From Vandiemenella viatica (lineage: Eukaryota > Arthropoda > Insecta > Orthoptera > Morabidae): a stretch of DNA of 64,000 nucleotides. This document shows, piece after piece, positions 34,101 through 46,100 of this stretch. The number at the start of each line of letters is the position of its first letter. Positions within the stretch are counted from its first letter, which is position 1. The position numbers were made by a program, and so were the translations under genes. The stretch lies in the NCBI GenBank assembly GCA_031002005.1, contig CM061919.1, positions 222,082,739-222,146,738 of the forward strand, written 5' to 3'. The notes beneath the pieces were generated by a model. It made no database searches, had not been told where the DNA came from, and saw only the letters and a list, made by a program, of their open reading frames with translations.

Positions 34101-37100
34101 ATGGAATTACAAGGTCGGGTAGTAATTAACGTTACGTTAAACACAATTAGATCAGCAAAAACAAGCAATACCCGACGTTTACAATTCGCCGGAGTAAGCA
34201 AACAAAACTGAATGAAATATCTCAAACAAGTAATAAAAACAGCAAAGTTAACATTGAAATAACATGGCAACACAGGCCATCAAATTGAAGCTAACATTTT
34301 ACTGTACAAAGGAAAATCCCAGGGGGCGCCGTATAAAGTGAATGAAAAGCATCAAAATTGAATTAACAAACAGCAAGATGCTTAAAAAAAAAAAATTGAA
34401 TCGAAATATAAATTCAGCTAGCTCAGAATTTAAGTGGCGGGAGCAGAGTCTTAACCCAGGCGTCGCTTAAGGGCACATAAGTCTGTTAAAAAAAATCCAC
34501 TGAATAGTGACCGTCGTTTCTGGTACATTACCATAGAATCATCGCCGTGATGGTGAGCGACAAACACAATGCCACTGCAGCAATGGAAGCTAAATAAGCG
34601 GCTACGACCGCGTTATTAGCATAACTTCCAAATAATGGCAAGCACGCCACTCAACATCTCGCTTTTCCAAAGCAAGAAATGATCAACCACAATGATCATC
34701 AGAGAGCGTGCCGGCTAGCACGTCTGTTCACCAGCTCGTCTTGGACCCAAGTCACGTCCGTTCATCAGCTCGTCTTGGACAGAAGTGATGTCTCAAAAAT
34801 GGCTCCTTCTTCTTCCTCGGCTAGTTGCTCGCCACATGTAAAAGAACTCCACGGAATTAGTATTGTAGACCCCAATAAATGTTCAGGATTGGCTATCTAC
34901 ACATTTCCGTCGTCACGTGTTTAATATCATGCGTCGCATTCGCCGTCTCCTTCGCGCGTTTCCTACGTGGCCTTCGGGGTAGTAGCGGGGTAGGGGTAGG
35001 TCACCGCCCGATTTCGAACGGGACTCAAGCCGGGCTGTCCCGGCGCCATCGAGTCGCCTCGCCTGCTCCATTGTTCCTCTCTCAACCGCCGAAATGGCAG
35101 TTTCTAGCCTTCGATATTCAGCCCTTCTGAGCCATGCGTTTACAGAAAAATTGATTTACAATAAAATATACCTTTGGCCGCCCTGGTTTTAAACATACAT
35201 TTAACCTATCCAGACAACCCTTCATTATTTACAATTAATTACACGTTGCAAGACTAAATAATTAATAAATTTGAATATAATAAAAAAGGAATTATGAATA
35301 TAATTAATAATAATTTAATTATATTCATTGTGGGTGACGTTGTCACACCACAATATGTTTGTAAATGCATGTTAGTGTAGTATATATTGTGGAGGGAATG
35401 TATTAGTTGTTAAAACTTATAATTTCAATTATGAATCACCCACGCACATTGTATAATTGGCAAATTGGACTCAGTGAGTAACAGTAGCTCATAACATTGT
35501 AGTTAGAAGTTAATTTTGCAGTAAGTAATGGAATCTGTAGTTTTGAAGAGACATTTTAAAGTAATTCCGTTTACATCTTACAGCTTTCGATGGGGCGCTA
35601 TTATGTACTGAAAACAGTTAGGAATTGATTTTTGATATCATTGTGCAGGAAAGTTTTAATTTGAGATATACAAAATACTTATTAAAAAGCCTTTGACTAC
35701 AAAATGCAAATAATTTCTTGTATTTCTATTTCAAATATAAAATGGTTTGAAATGTTAGTATTTAAATCCAAAATGTAAAATAGGTATTTTAAAATAAAAT
35801 ACTTTATTCTGGTGGAGGAACACGCTTTTTACTGTTGGATTTTTATTTAAGCAGTCTAAACTAGAATCTCTATCCTCTAAATATTGCAATATTTCTAGGT
35901 CTATAGTAGTATTTGCATTGAAACTGGTTTTAGAAGTATCTGAGTCCTCTACAAATAATTAATAAGATTTATTCTTTTACTTTTTTCACGGTTGGATTTT
36001 GTGTGCTTTAAACAACTTTTTTTTATACTTAGTAGCTACTCCAACAAAGTAATTTACAAAAAGGCTTAAGGAATTGAAAATTAAAATTTACAAATTGGAA
36101 AAGTAAATGAGGGAGGAATTTAAAACCCCAATTATAAAAGAAATTTAAAAAAATACAAAAAGGGATAATTAGATGTCTAGGGGAATTGCCACCGGAGTGT
36201 TAGCTCCATTGCAGTTACTATATCATAAATCTGTCTTATTTAATATTATTATTTAAGCTATGTATATATTTCTATCAAATTGATGTTTTAATCTGAAACT
36301 TCCTATTAAAATATATTTCCTTTCCTAAATTTCCCTCTTTTATTAAATATAGGCTTCTTCATTGTCCTTCCTGCAATCGTTTGTCCGCCTTGTTCCCATC
36401 AGAATGTGAAGACATCTGTTCGCTCGTGCTCAAAACTTTCTCTACCCGATTACCTTTTCGTCCCTAGTCCTTCCTTAAATATAAATGATTGTATTTATTT
36501 TTAAAACCCGTGTACATGTTGATTATGCTTGGCATTAAGCTATCGGAATTACCGCAACACTGGACTGCGGTACAGTTTTAAGCGTGTAGAGTAGGGGTCA
36601 TCCATAAATTACGTCACGCGTTTAAGGGGAGGAAGGGGATCAACAAACCGTGGCAAGGGGGTGGGGATGTAATTTGTATGTTTTTGGTACGTGGCAGCCG
36701 AGAGGGTTAACGCTCGCTGTTACCTATGGAGTAGCACGTCGGCCGCCTTTGACATACCGTACGCTGATAGGCCAATACCGCCTTTTAGGCTTTGACTTCC
36801 GAATACTTATTTAAACGATTGGCGTCTATATCTGCCATCATACAAAGTCACTAACCAACACAAGTAATCACATAACAGGAAACATGAGGTTTTGCCCATC
36901 ACAAAAATTCATCCTCAAAGAATTGCAACTAGACATGAATGGGAAGATCTTTGTTCGATAAACGATGATAACGCTAAATGGTTGGATGAAGATGGTGACA
37001 TAGGCTATCGAAAATTTCTAACGTTATCCAAATCGAGAACTAAGTGACTGTTATGATAGTCATGGGCACAAGATGATTAAATTTTATATCGTTCATTTGA

Positions 37101-40100
37101 TTTCTATTGTTGTGACAAATGTCTAAAATGTTTTATTTATTATTGAATTTACGAAAAAATATTTTAAATGAAAATATAGGTTATAAATAATTTTTGAAAT
37201 GCTGTTTCAATTTAATAATTTCTAAATTTAAAATTGCAAAACATATGACGTCACACCTGGGGAAGGGACTGTGGTCATACCTACGACAAGGTTTGGGAGG
37301 ACTCAAAAAATCATGAAATTTGTGTGACGTATTTTATGCATGGTCACGAATGTATTGAACCAAACCATATGCCAAGTCAATTTTCTGATGCACCACAAGA
37401 ATTCCATTGCTCTTCTGCATGTTTCAGCTTTTTAGCTCCGCTACTGCACCAGGCGGCAGAATCATGTTTGAATCTCAAGTTTTTTCCCCCACTCAGAAAA
37501 TTCGTAGATCCATTACTGCTGAAAGCAGGCGAAAAACTGAACAACTGCATGAGTGTATTCATTAATGTAGAGTTATAGACGAAATGTGCAGGGTAAAGGC
37601 ATGTTTGTTATTATTTATTAGAAAAATATATGCCATAAAGGTCGCCCATCTGGCCTGACGGGGAGGCTCCTGGAATCCTAGGCGGGGTCCCGCTGCTATA
37701 GCTACTATAGAAGGTGAGGGCACCCCCTAGAAGGCACTGGGACACCCGAAAGCGCGGGGCCCCCAGAAGGCGTGGGGTCCGCAGCATTTGCTAACTCCTG
37801 CTGCGTGCCTAATCCAGTATTGCTGGGATTTGATATACCGGTAATGATAATTACTCTGTGAGCTCAGGGCCGCCGTAAGCGGGCGTGCAAGGCGTGCACC
37901 GCACGCGGGCGGCACGTCGAAGGGGGCGGCAAAACGAGTGATCGTCGCCGCCCTGCGATAGTTGCCACTCCATTGTCACCGTATTATGTAGCAGGCAACC
38001 TTTTTTTTTTTTAGCTCAACAGCAACAGCTGCTTCGGGCGACCGCCGACACTCGGGATGGCAACAATGGGGGCGGCAAGTATTGTTCGAAGGGGCGGCAA
38101 TCTCACAGTTTTTTGACCAGGTTCGGAAATTTCCTAGATTCACCACTAGCTGTAGTTAGACAGGGGGCGGCATAATCGGTAGTGCACGCGGGCGCTCAAA
38201 CAGCTAGCGGCGGGCCTGTGTGAGCTGCAGCCAATGATGATGCTGTTGAAGATTTACATGACAAGCTCGAGTCATGTGCTAGGGATTATATGTAATACAA
38301 AGGATATCATTTTACTATGAGACTTCAATGCAGGTAAAAGTGATGAAGAAGAATACCTAGTTTAATGACAATGGAGAAACGTTTATGGATTTGTTCCAAA
38401 AATATTAATTGTAAATGCAAAATGGTTTTACTAGCTTAAAAATATTGATAAATACACATGGTCTAAGTAAAAGTAAATAATTGATTATGCAGCAATAAAA
38501 TGAAATATATGACTACTATGACACGATTTTATTGTATTCAGAGGAGTAAAATGGGCAGAGTTTTAGGAGGTGGATGAGATGAATTTAACCTTGATGGCTT
38601 TAAAAATAACTGAATTGTATTCCTATACAGGCTGAGATTAAATTTAAAATTGAATAACGTACTCTCCTCATCAGAATACAAATCAGAATATCATTAAATG
38701 CATTAGAGGAACAGTTATAGAAGACTTTGAGCAACTCCCTACAAGAAGAAGCTATACCGGTAGTATGAAACGTGGAAATGAGTGGAGGAGTGAGAACATA
38801 GAGAAATTAATGCAGGAGCATGTAACTAGTGATTGATGATTCAGAATATAGGAAGTGTAGCAAGTAAATATAGTGGTATCTGACTGAGGTGAAAGGTAAA
38901 CTGTGGAACAGTGGATATAGGCTAATATATCAGAATATAAACTACATTAGGGCTTGTGAAACATGGAGAACACTGAAATTGCTTAAAACTGATGAAAAAC
39001 AAAGATTGCAGATCAGCAAAGAGTGCATATCAGCAGTGGCGTAGCTAGGGGGGGCGGTGGGGGCGGTCCGCCCCGGGTGTCACCAGTTTGGGGGTGACAC
39101 CCGCATTTCGAAAATAGTAATCGAAATTAGTGTGCCACAAAAAAAATAATAATAATAATTAACTTCTTTTATCCTTTGGTGTCGAAACATGTCTCCTTTT
39201 ATTGTTATGAATATTTGTTTTTAGGTTGATCTAGCGCTATTTCGAATGCGATCCAGGCGGCTGTGCTCATTCGTTATAGTAGAATATAATTGTTGGCAAT
39301 ACCGTGCGCTTAAACAAAGATATCATTCGCTCTGTAGCTCCAACAATCACAAGAAATCGTTCGTTGTTGTGCTTGCCGTCCGTCACTGTTGTTTGGTTTG
39401 TTAGAAGCGGCGGTTCATATAATGTAAGTTTTCTTGTATAAAAAGAGGAAGTTTTAAAATTAAAGTTTATATATAATTGCTAAAATCATAGTAATTAGAC
39501 AGTTAAATTGTAAATCCTCGAAAATATTTAGAGAAAATTTGGAAATGAAAACCAAGCGTATGTCGGAATACACGTAGTCTAGGTTTCAAAATTGTTTTGC
39601 TTATTTAGAAAACCATTAGCTTTCAAGCTAAGATTTACAGGTGCTTTGAAGTTTTTTCTAGTAATTTTTAAATTTATTATCTGACAGATTCGTGATGTAC
39701 AAACTGAGTACATTTCGCGTTATCTGATTTACACTCTGCGTACCTGCCTATTATCGACAGTGCACCTGTATTCGACATGAAATCGTATCATGTACGAATT
39801 TATGCTAATAAAAACTGTGCATTAAACTAGCAATACTGTCAGGTTTCAAATCAATCTGAACGGGTCCAAGTGTTCGTTGATGGTATCGTCCGTCGTTGGT
39901 AATCAGTTTTTGTAGAGCATGTGTTTAAAACAGTCGGAACCTTAACTGTTGTGTATAGAACTGTAATGTAAATTATATATATTTAAAACTGTAAAGGAAA
40001 TGAAATGTAAATTGTTAAACTATGTAAATAGAACCGGTAATGAAATGTGAATTGTTATAAAACGCAAAGAACTTGGCTGTGTGGCTGATAAGGCCGAAAG

Positions 40101-43100
40101 CCACTTAAATAAATAAATAAAAAAAGGTCGGAACCGCGTGTCTTGCTAGCGAAATCGTAACATTAGTAAGCACTTAAATTCTAGGTTCATGTAAGTTTGC
40201 TATGCTTTCTGCTGATCGAGAATATGCAAATATGATCTCGATGATATAAATAAGCGTATGATTCTCTATGAATTTTCCATAATAAACTTAGAGAAGAAGA
40301 AAATTTGTACTATGGGTAACCCCTCTGTCGAATACAGGTGTATTCGTTAAATCGACAGGGATTGCCGAACTTTTGTTCCTGATCAAACTGAACGAACATT
40401 CAAGCCGTTTACAACATTTTTATTTATATGCTACATAGCGGCGCTAGAAATGTAAAATTAACACGTGAAGACGGTCTTCAGTACATACAATGTCATATTT
40501 AGAAGTCTGTAGCTACGTGTATCTTAGGCGGATAGTAAAATTCTTCACTTGTGAAGTACTTCATGTAAAGACGGCAGATATCGCAAAGGCATGTTCTTAT
40601 ATTACCTAAGCCGTTTTTATTTTTAAAAAATCGTTGTTTTTATATTGCATTTATTGTTCTATTTTTATGAAGGAACTTAATGTAGAGTTGCTTCTCTGAC
40701 TATACAGTCTCTCCCAGGGTCTCACGACTTGTGGGACCCGGATTCTGGGTTTGCACCGATGGAACCCCATCTGGGTCTGGAATCGCTTCTACTTGGATCA
40801 AGCCACTTCTGTAAACTATCCTCTCGATATCCCTTGCGAAGTCATTTAAATACAACCTATGTTAACGTTTCAACAACAAATGATTGGGTAGTTTTCGATT
40901 TTTTTAAATTTATAGCGAAATATTATGGTTGCCCTATAGTTACACTGGCAAAAATTAGAATCTCACCATGCGTACAGGAATGGTAGAGTTTTAGGAAACT
41001 TTGAAGATATAGCCAGGGCCATACCCAGAAGAAATGATGACAAATGGATCAGGATAAGTTATTACCTTTAGATACAGTTTTCAGTAAGAAATGCGTCCAA
41101 CTTGAGCACCAATACATTCGTGGATTCTTGCCGACATTGAATCAACAAGTGTTTCGAATGTCTTCTTGGGGTATTTCTCTTTACGCCTGCATGTCTTTTG
41201 CAGTCAGTTGTTGCGCAGTTTGTGCTGGGTCACCATGTGATCAAATGTGTCTACTGCTGGTATCCCAGACATGCTCTATTGTGGACAAATCTGTGGACTG
41301 TGCTGTTCAAATTGTGATCGAAACTCCTTGCAAGGCTTGTGTAACGATGGCCTCAATATGAGGACGGGCATTATCTTGTTGTAAGATGCGATTTGAATGG
41401 TGAACATGAAGGGTATCACAATAAGATGCAGTACCCCGTCCACATAGTGGTGTGCTGTCATTGTGCCATCTACAACAGCCGACTCAGTCATGCTGTCGAA
41501 ACTGATTGCCGCCAAAAATTGACACCTGTGACTGCACTTGTGTGATGTTCTGAAATCACAGCAGGTAAGCCGTTTTCCAATACGCCTGCGAACATGTCGT
41601 GAATCATCACTTTGCCACAGACAGAATCGAGACTCGTCTGTAAACACAAATGTACGCCATTCACCTGTCCTTTTGTGTTTTGTATTACACCGGGTTAGAT
41701 GATGCTGGCAATGAAATCAGATTAATGGGACACATTGCATAGGGATCAGAGAGTATACTCCAGCTTCAAGCAATTGGTTTTCAATCGTCCGGGGAGGGGG
41801 GTGACTCTCTCTGTAACCACTGTTTGGATCTGGCCTGCAGTCAACCATTTGCCAGCAGCAGCCACCCACACAATTTGGCGGTCTTCACGTGCTGTTATCC
41901 ATCAGTATAGACCTGGAGTATTAGAGCTTTCTTTCATCACTGTGTAACAAGTCTGTATACTGACAATGCACTATGGCCAATCCATTGGGAGATTTCACGA
42001 TATGATGCACCTTTTTTAAAACACGTCAGTTCTCCGACCTCTCTCACAGTTAGACATTTGAGTGTAGAGAGTTGTCACTCTTCGCCTAGGCATACTTAGC
42101 CAACAAGAACACGTGGACAACAAAGTGTCATGTTACACCACACTGTACGCCACTAGTACGTTAAAAAACTATGAAAAAAAATAGCAATTTACATAATTGA
42201 TAGCACCGTAATTCTCATATTATTACATGTAAAACTTTCAATTTTAAATCATTCAATACTATTCATGTGGGCATACTTGGGGCCTAATTTCAATCATTTA
42301 TCACAACACCGTATGGATGTTGGGATTTTAATTTGCGCCAGTGTGTGTATCAGTTGCTACGTGTAAAGGTAGAGCTCTATTTTGCGAATACTGGTATGTA
42401 CCGTCACCGCAACGACAGTCGGCCGAGTGGCAGCTCGCCCCCTCGCGTCCACAATTTTCCATAGCTCGCCCATGTTCCTACCCGGTCTTTAGTCTCCTTT
42501 AACGTTTTCAAGTGATTGTTACCGGGAATCAGAGTTGGGGATGACCAGGCCCGCCGCTAGCTATTTGAGCGCCCACGTGCAATACCGATTATGCCGCCCC
42601 CTGTCTAACTACAGCCAGTGGTGGATCTAGGAATTTTCCGAACCAGGTCAAAAGACTGAGATTGTCGTCACTATTTGCCGCCCCCATTGTTGCCACCCCG
42701 AGTGTCGCAGGCCGCCCGAAGCAGCTGTTGAGCTAAAAGAAAAAAAGGTCGCCCGCTACATAATGCGCTGCAAAGTTCGTCGTGGCAACAACGGAGTGGC
42801 AACTATCGCGGGGCAGCGACTGTCGATCACTCGCTTATGACAGATAGATTTGACACCTTTACTTTATTTTGGTACGAAAGTACATTAAAATACTTTTTTA
42901 TCTGACTCATGTAATCACCTATCTGGTTGATCTTTTATGTACAAAAATAGTATCCCAGCGCAGCAGTACCGGATTAACCACGTAGCAGGAGGTAGCAAAT
43001 GCCACGGGCCTCGCGCTTCCTAGGGGCGCCCCGCAGGGCCGGCGTTAAAGGGGGGTAAGCGGGTCAAAAGTACCCGGGACCCGCAGGCTGATGGGGGGGC

Positions 43101-46100
43101 TTGATCACCGACTACAGGGGCACTCAGGCCATGAAGCCAAGAATACGCCCATTGTCGCCGGCCATTTTGTAGAGCTAAAAAAAAAAAGCTCGCCCATTTT
43201 ACCCCGGGCCCGAAATTCCTAGCGCCGGCCCTGGCGCCCCGCACCTAGGCTAGATGGGCGACCTGTTTTTTAGCTCCACAATTTTCCCCAGGACGGCAAA
43301 AATCAAGGGCCTCTTCACATTTGCTACGGGCCCCGCGCTGTCTTAATCCGGCCCTGCAGGAATGAAAAATTCTCGCATATTTCAACGCAATCGCAATGAA
43401 ATGTTAATCACCTCGCACTTGACGTGTTTGTTTTGCTTGAGGTTCTTTTCGATTCATTCAGTATTTTTTTTTAGTAAAGAATGAGGTTATAACAATTTAA
43501 ATTTAAATTTAGGTCGTAAAGATTTTGTATAATAAATATAATAATTTCATGTTATCTCAAAGTTCTAGTCACAGAGTTTCTTATTAGGAAACTCGCAGTG
43601 CACCTATATCGTAGTCACCTAACTTCGAAAGTAGACCTACAGATTAACGTGAAATTCGAACACGGAGCGTCCTAGAATCCTCGTATTAACAGATAAAAGC
43701 ATTGCCAGAGGTAAATGTCAATTTTTAGGCCCGCAAAAATTATAGTCGAGTACGGGATTTGAACCGGGACCTTCAATATCCAAATCGCACGCAGTCATTT
43801 GAGTCACCAGTCCAAATGTAGGTGTAATGAAAAATAAGTTTGCAAACATAATACAATGAACATACTTTTTTTCTATACCATCTATTTTTGCTATCAAAAA
43901 ACACGAATCAACTTTTATGTGTTTGAATACATATTTTTCAGTACTTCTAGAATAGTCTGGCGTATGGTTACGGCGTGCGATTCGGTTGTGGAAGGTCCCC
44001 GTTACAAATGCAGATCTCGGCTGCAATTTTTGTGGATCTTAAAATTGATCTTTAACTCTGGCAATGTTTTGATTTATTAATGCGAAGATGCTAGAACAAT
44101 TCCTACATGTTAAGAACATCTTATGAACATGGATGGAAAAAAACTTGTTTTAAGAACAACAATAACATGGAAACAACATTTGGTCGTAAGGGAAGGGAAA
44201 TTTCCGAACTCTCTCTATGCGTTCTCCACATCCAGCAGACCGACACTAGTCCACACCGTCAAAACATAAACCAATCCAATGATGGCCGGGTGTCGGACGA
44301 CATGCCGTGTCATTTGGACAAACTTCGACGGAGTGAGAAACGTGTCGGTGCGGTGACGGTGTGGAACAGTATCGGGCAAGTGAGGCCCGATCTTCAGAGG
44401 AGTTAAAATTAATCTAAAAACACTTTCGATCACCAGGGATCAACACGTGGTTAAAATCTTGCCATATTGATTATTGAACATGAAGTAAATCAAATTTTTA
44501 ATTTCGAAAATGTATTTACGGGTTTGCAGTTGTTAAAGCTAGAAAGAGGGGATTGTGAAAGCAATTGTTTTTATTTTATTTGTATATCTTTTAAATGTTG
44601 TTAATCTTACAATTTTATTAACTATTACTTTTAAATAATAATAAATTTTAATTTAATTATGTTTTATTAATATCATATTTTACACTTAAAATATGATATA
44701 TTATACTCAATTTTGGATTTAAGTTTTCAAGGGGTGACACCATCGATATCCGCCCCGGGTGTCACCCACGCTAGCTACGCCACTGCATATCAGTTTGATT
44801 AGATTAAAGGAATGGAGATACTACTATTAAAAGCTGCTTATTGAAGTCAGTTGATAGGTAATGATGATACAATTTTATATTTAGATAAATATTTTACAGA
44901 GTATCATACTATTATGTAGGATGAAATGAAAAAAACTTTAAAAAATGATTATTTCCAGAATTAAATGGGATTCTTATGGAAATGGAACATTCTGGCATAT
45001 GTTTTCAATTCCTTATAATTGAATAATTACCGCTGAATAAAAAAATGTGTACACTCTTAAAAAGGGGAAAGTAAAAAATGAACAAATTATTGGAGGTGTA
45101 AATAACTGACTCCATTACAACATTATATGGGAATATTATTAAAGGTTGTAGAAAATGTATTGTTGGAGATAAAGAGGATTAGAATGGTTTTTGTGCTTGA
45201 AGATCTTCTATATGAAACAGTTGCTGGATAAAAGAATAGCTAGGATTTTGGTGATTCACATTGCTTTCATAGATATGACAGAAACAGAATCATTTTCTCC
45301 ACAGCCGCTATTATTAGTGAACGGTATGAACTATTTATACATATTTACTAAAAGGAAGATTATGGAAAATAAACCAATCAGTCACCACAGATGAAGACGA
45401 TTGGGAGTATAAATATTAATGCACTTTACAATATTTCAGTCTTATTAATGTATGAGGACAATGTAGGCGATCAGTTGTATTCTGTACATACCAAGACTCA
45501 TCATATTATTATTATTATTATTATTACTCCGTTATTCACTAAAAGTGGGTGGTGGATGGTGCATTGCACCAATTCTAATGTATAACCATTTGGTCATTGG
45601 AAGGGATATACAGGATATGGCAGGAGGCGCCAAAGGGCTATTTTTAGAAACTGTCCTTGCATTCGCCTGGAGCAATCTGGGAAAATGATGGAAAACCCAG
45701 ATCAGGATGACCGAAATGATTTATCAAGAACTACTCCTGTCAGATCTTAAGTTTACTCGCCCAATAAATCTTTCCTATTCCATTACCTAATTACTCGTGG
45801 GAAAAATGAGTATAGAAATAAATCTGTTCTGGCCCTGATTTCTGTTATCTTATTTTCACAGTGATTCCTAGATATGAATGTTGCTAGTAGTAATATTTGT
45901 TTGCTGTCATTCTGAAACAAGTCAGTTGTGAATTTTTCTATTAGCTTCTGTCGAGAGCAGCGTCTTTGGTGATCCAGGTCTTCCCAACCTACTTACGCTT
46001 TCTCTCCAACTATATAGTTGGCCCACCCAATTCATGACATATACCTGTCACGAATCGGGCGGCTCTTCTTTGGACCTTCTCCAATGCCTCCACTAACTCC

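Larger units (their letters stand above)
39034..44785. mobile_element. 5.75 kb hAT-type element carrying nested transposons
   Basis: A perfect 8-bp target duplication CATATCAG lies at 39026-39033 and 44786-44793. The ends are inverted: CAGTGGCGTAGCTAGG, then CCGCCCCGGGTGTCACC; and CAGTGGCGTAGCTAGCGTGG, then CACCCGGGGCGG. I find no intact hAT transposase. The interior holds a Tc1-like element, an inverted SINE pair, a LINE 3' tail at about 40040-40130 and three MITEs or MITE pieces. It split the LINE of 38230-45480. Confidence 0.88.

Noticed and set aside
33411..35346. Solo LTR bounded by TGTAACACC and TCACACCA
   Set aside because: The borders start with TG and end with CA, but there is no matching 4-6 bp target duplication, no second LTR and no retroviral-type coding sequence.
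41044..41361. 105-codon + strand frame in the large hAT-type element as a candidate gene
   Set aside because: It is antisense to the Tc1-type transposase remnant at 41276-41647 and has no recognisable domain.
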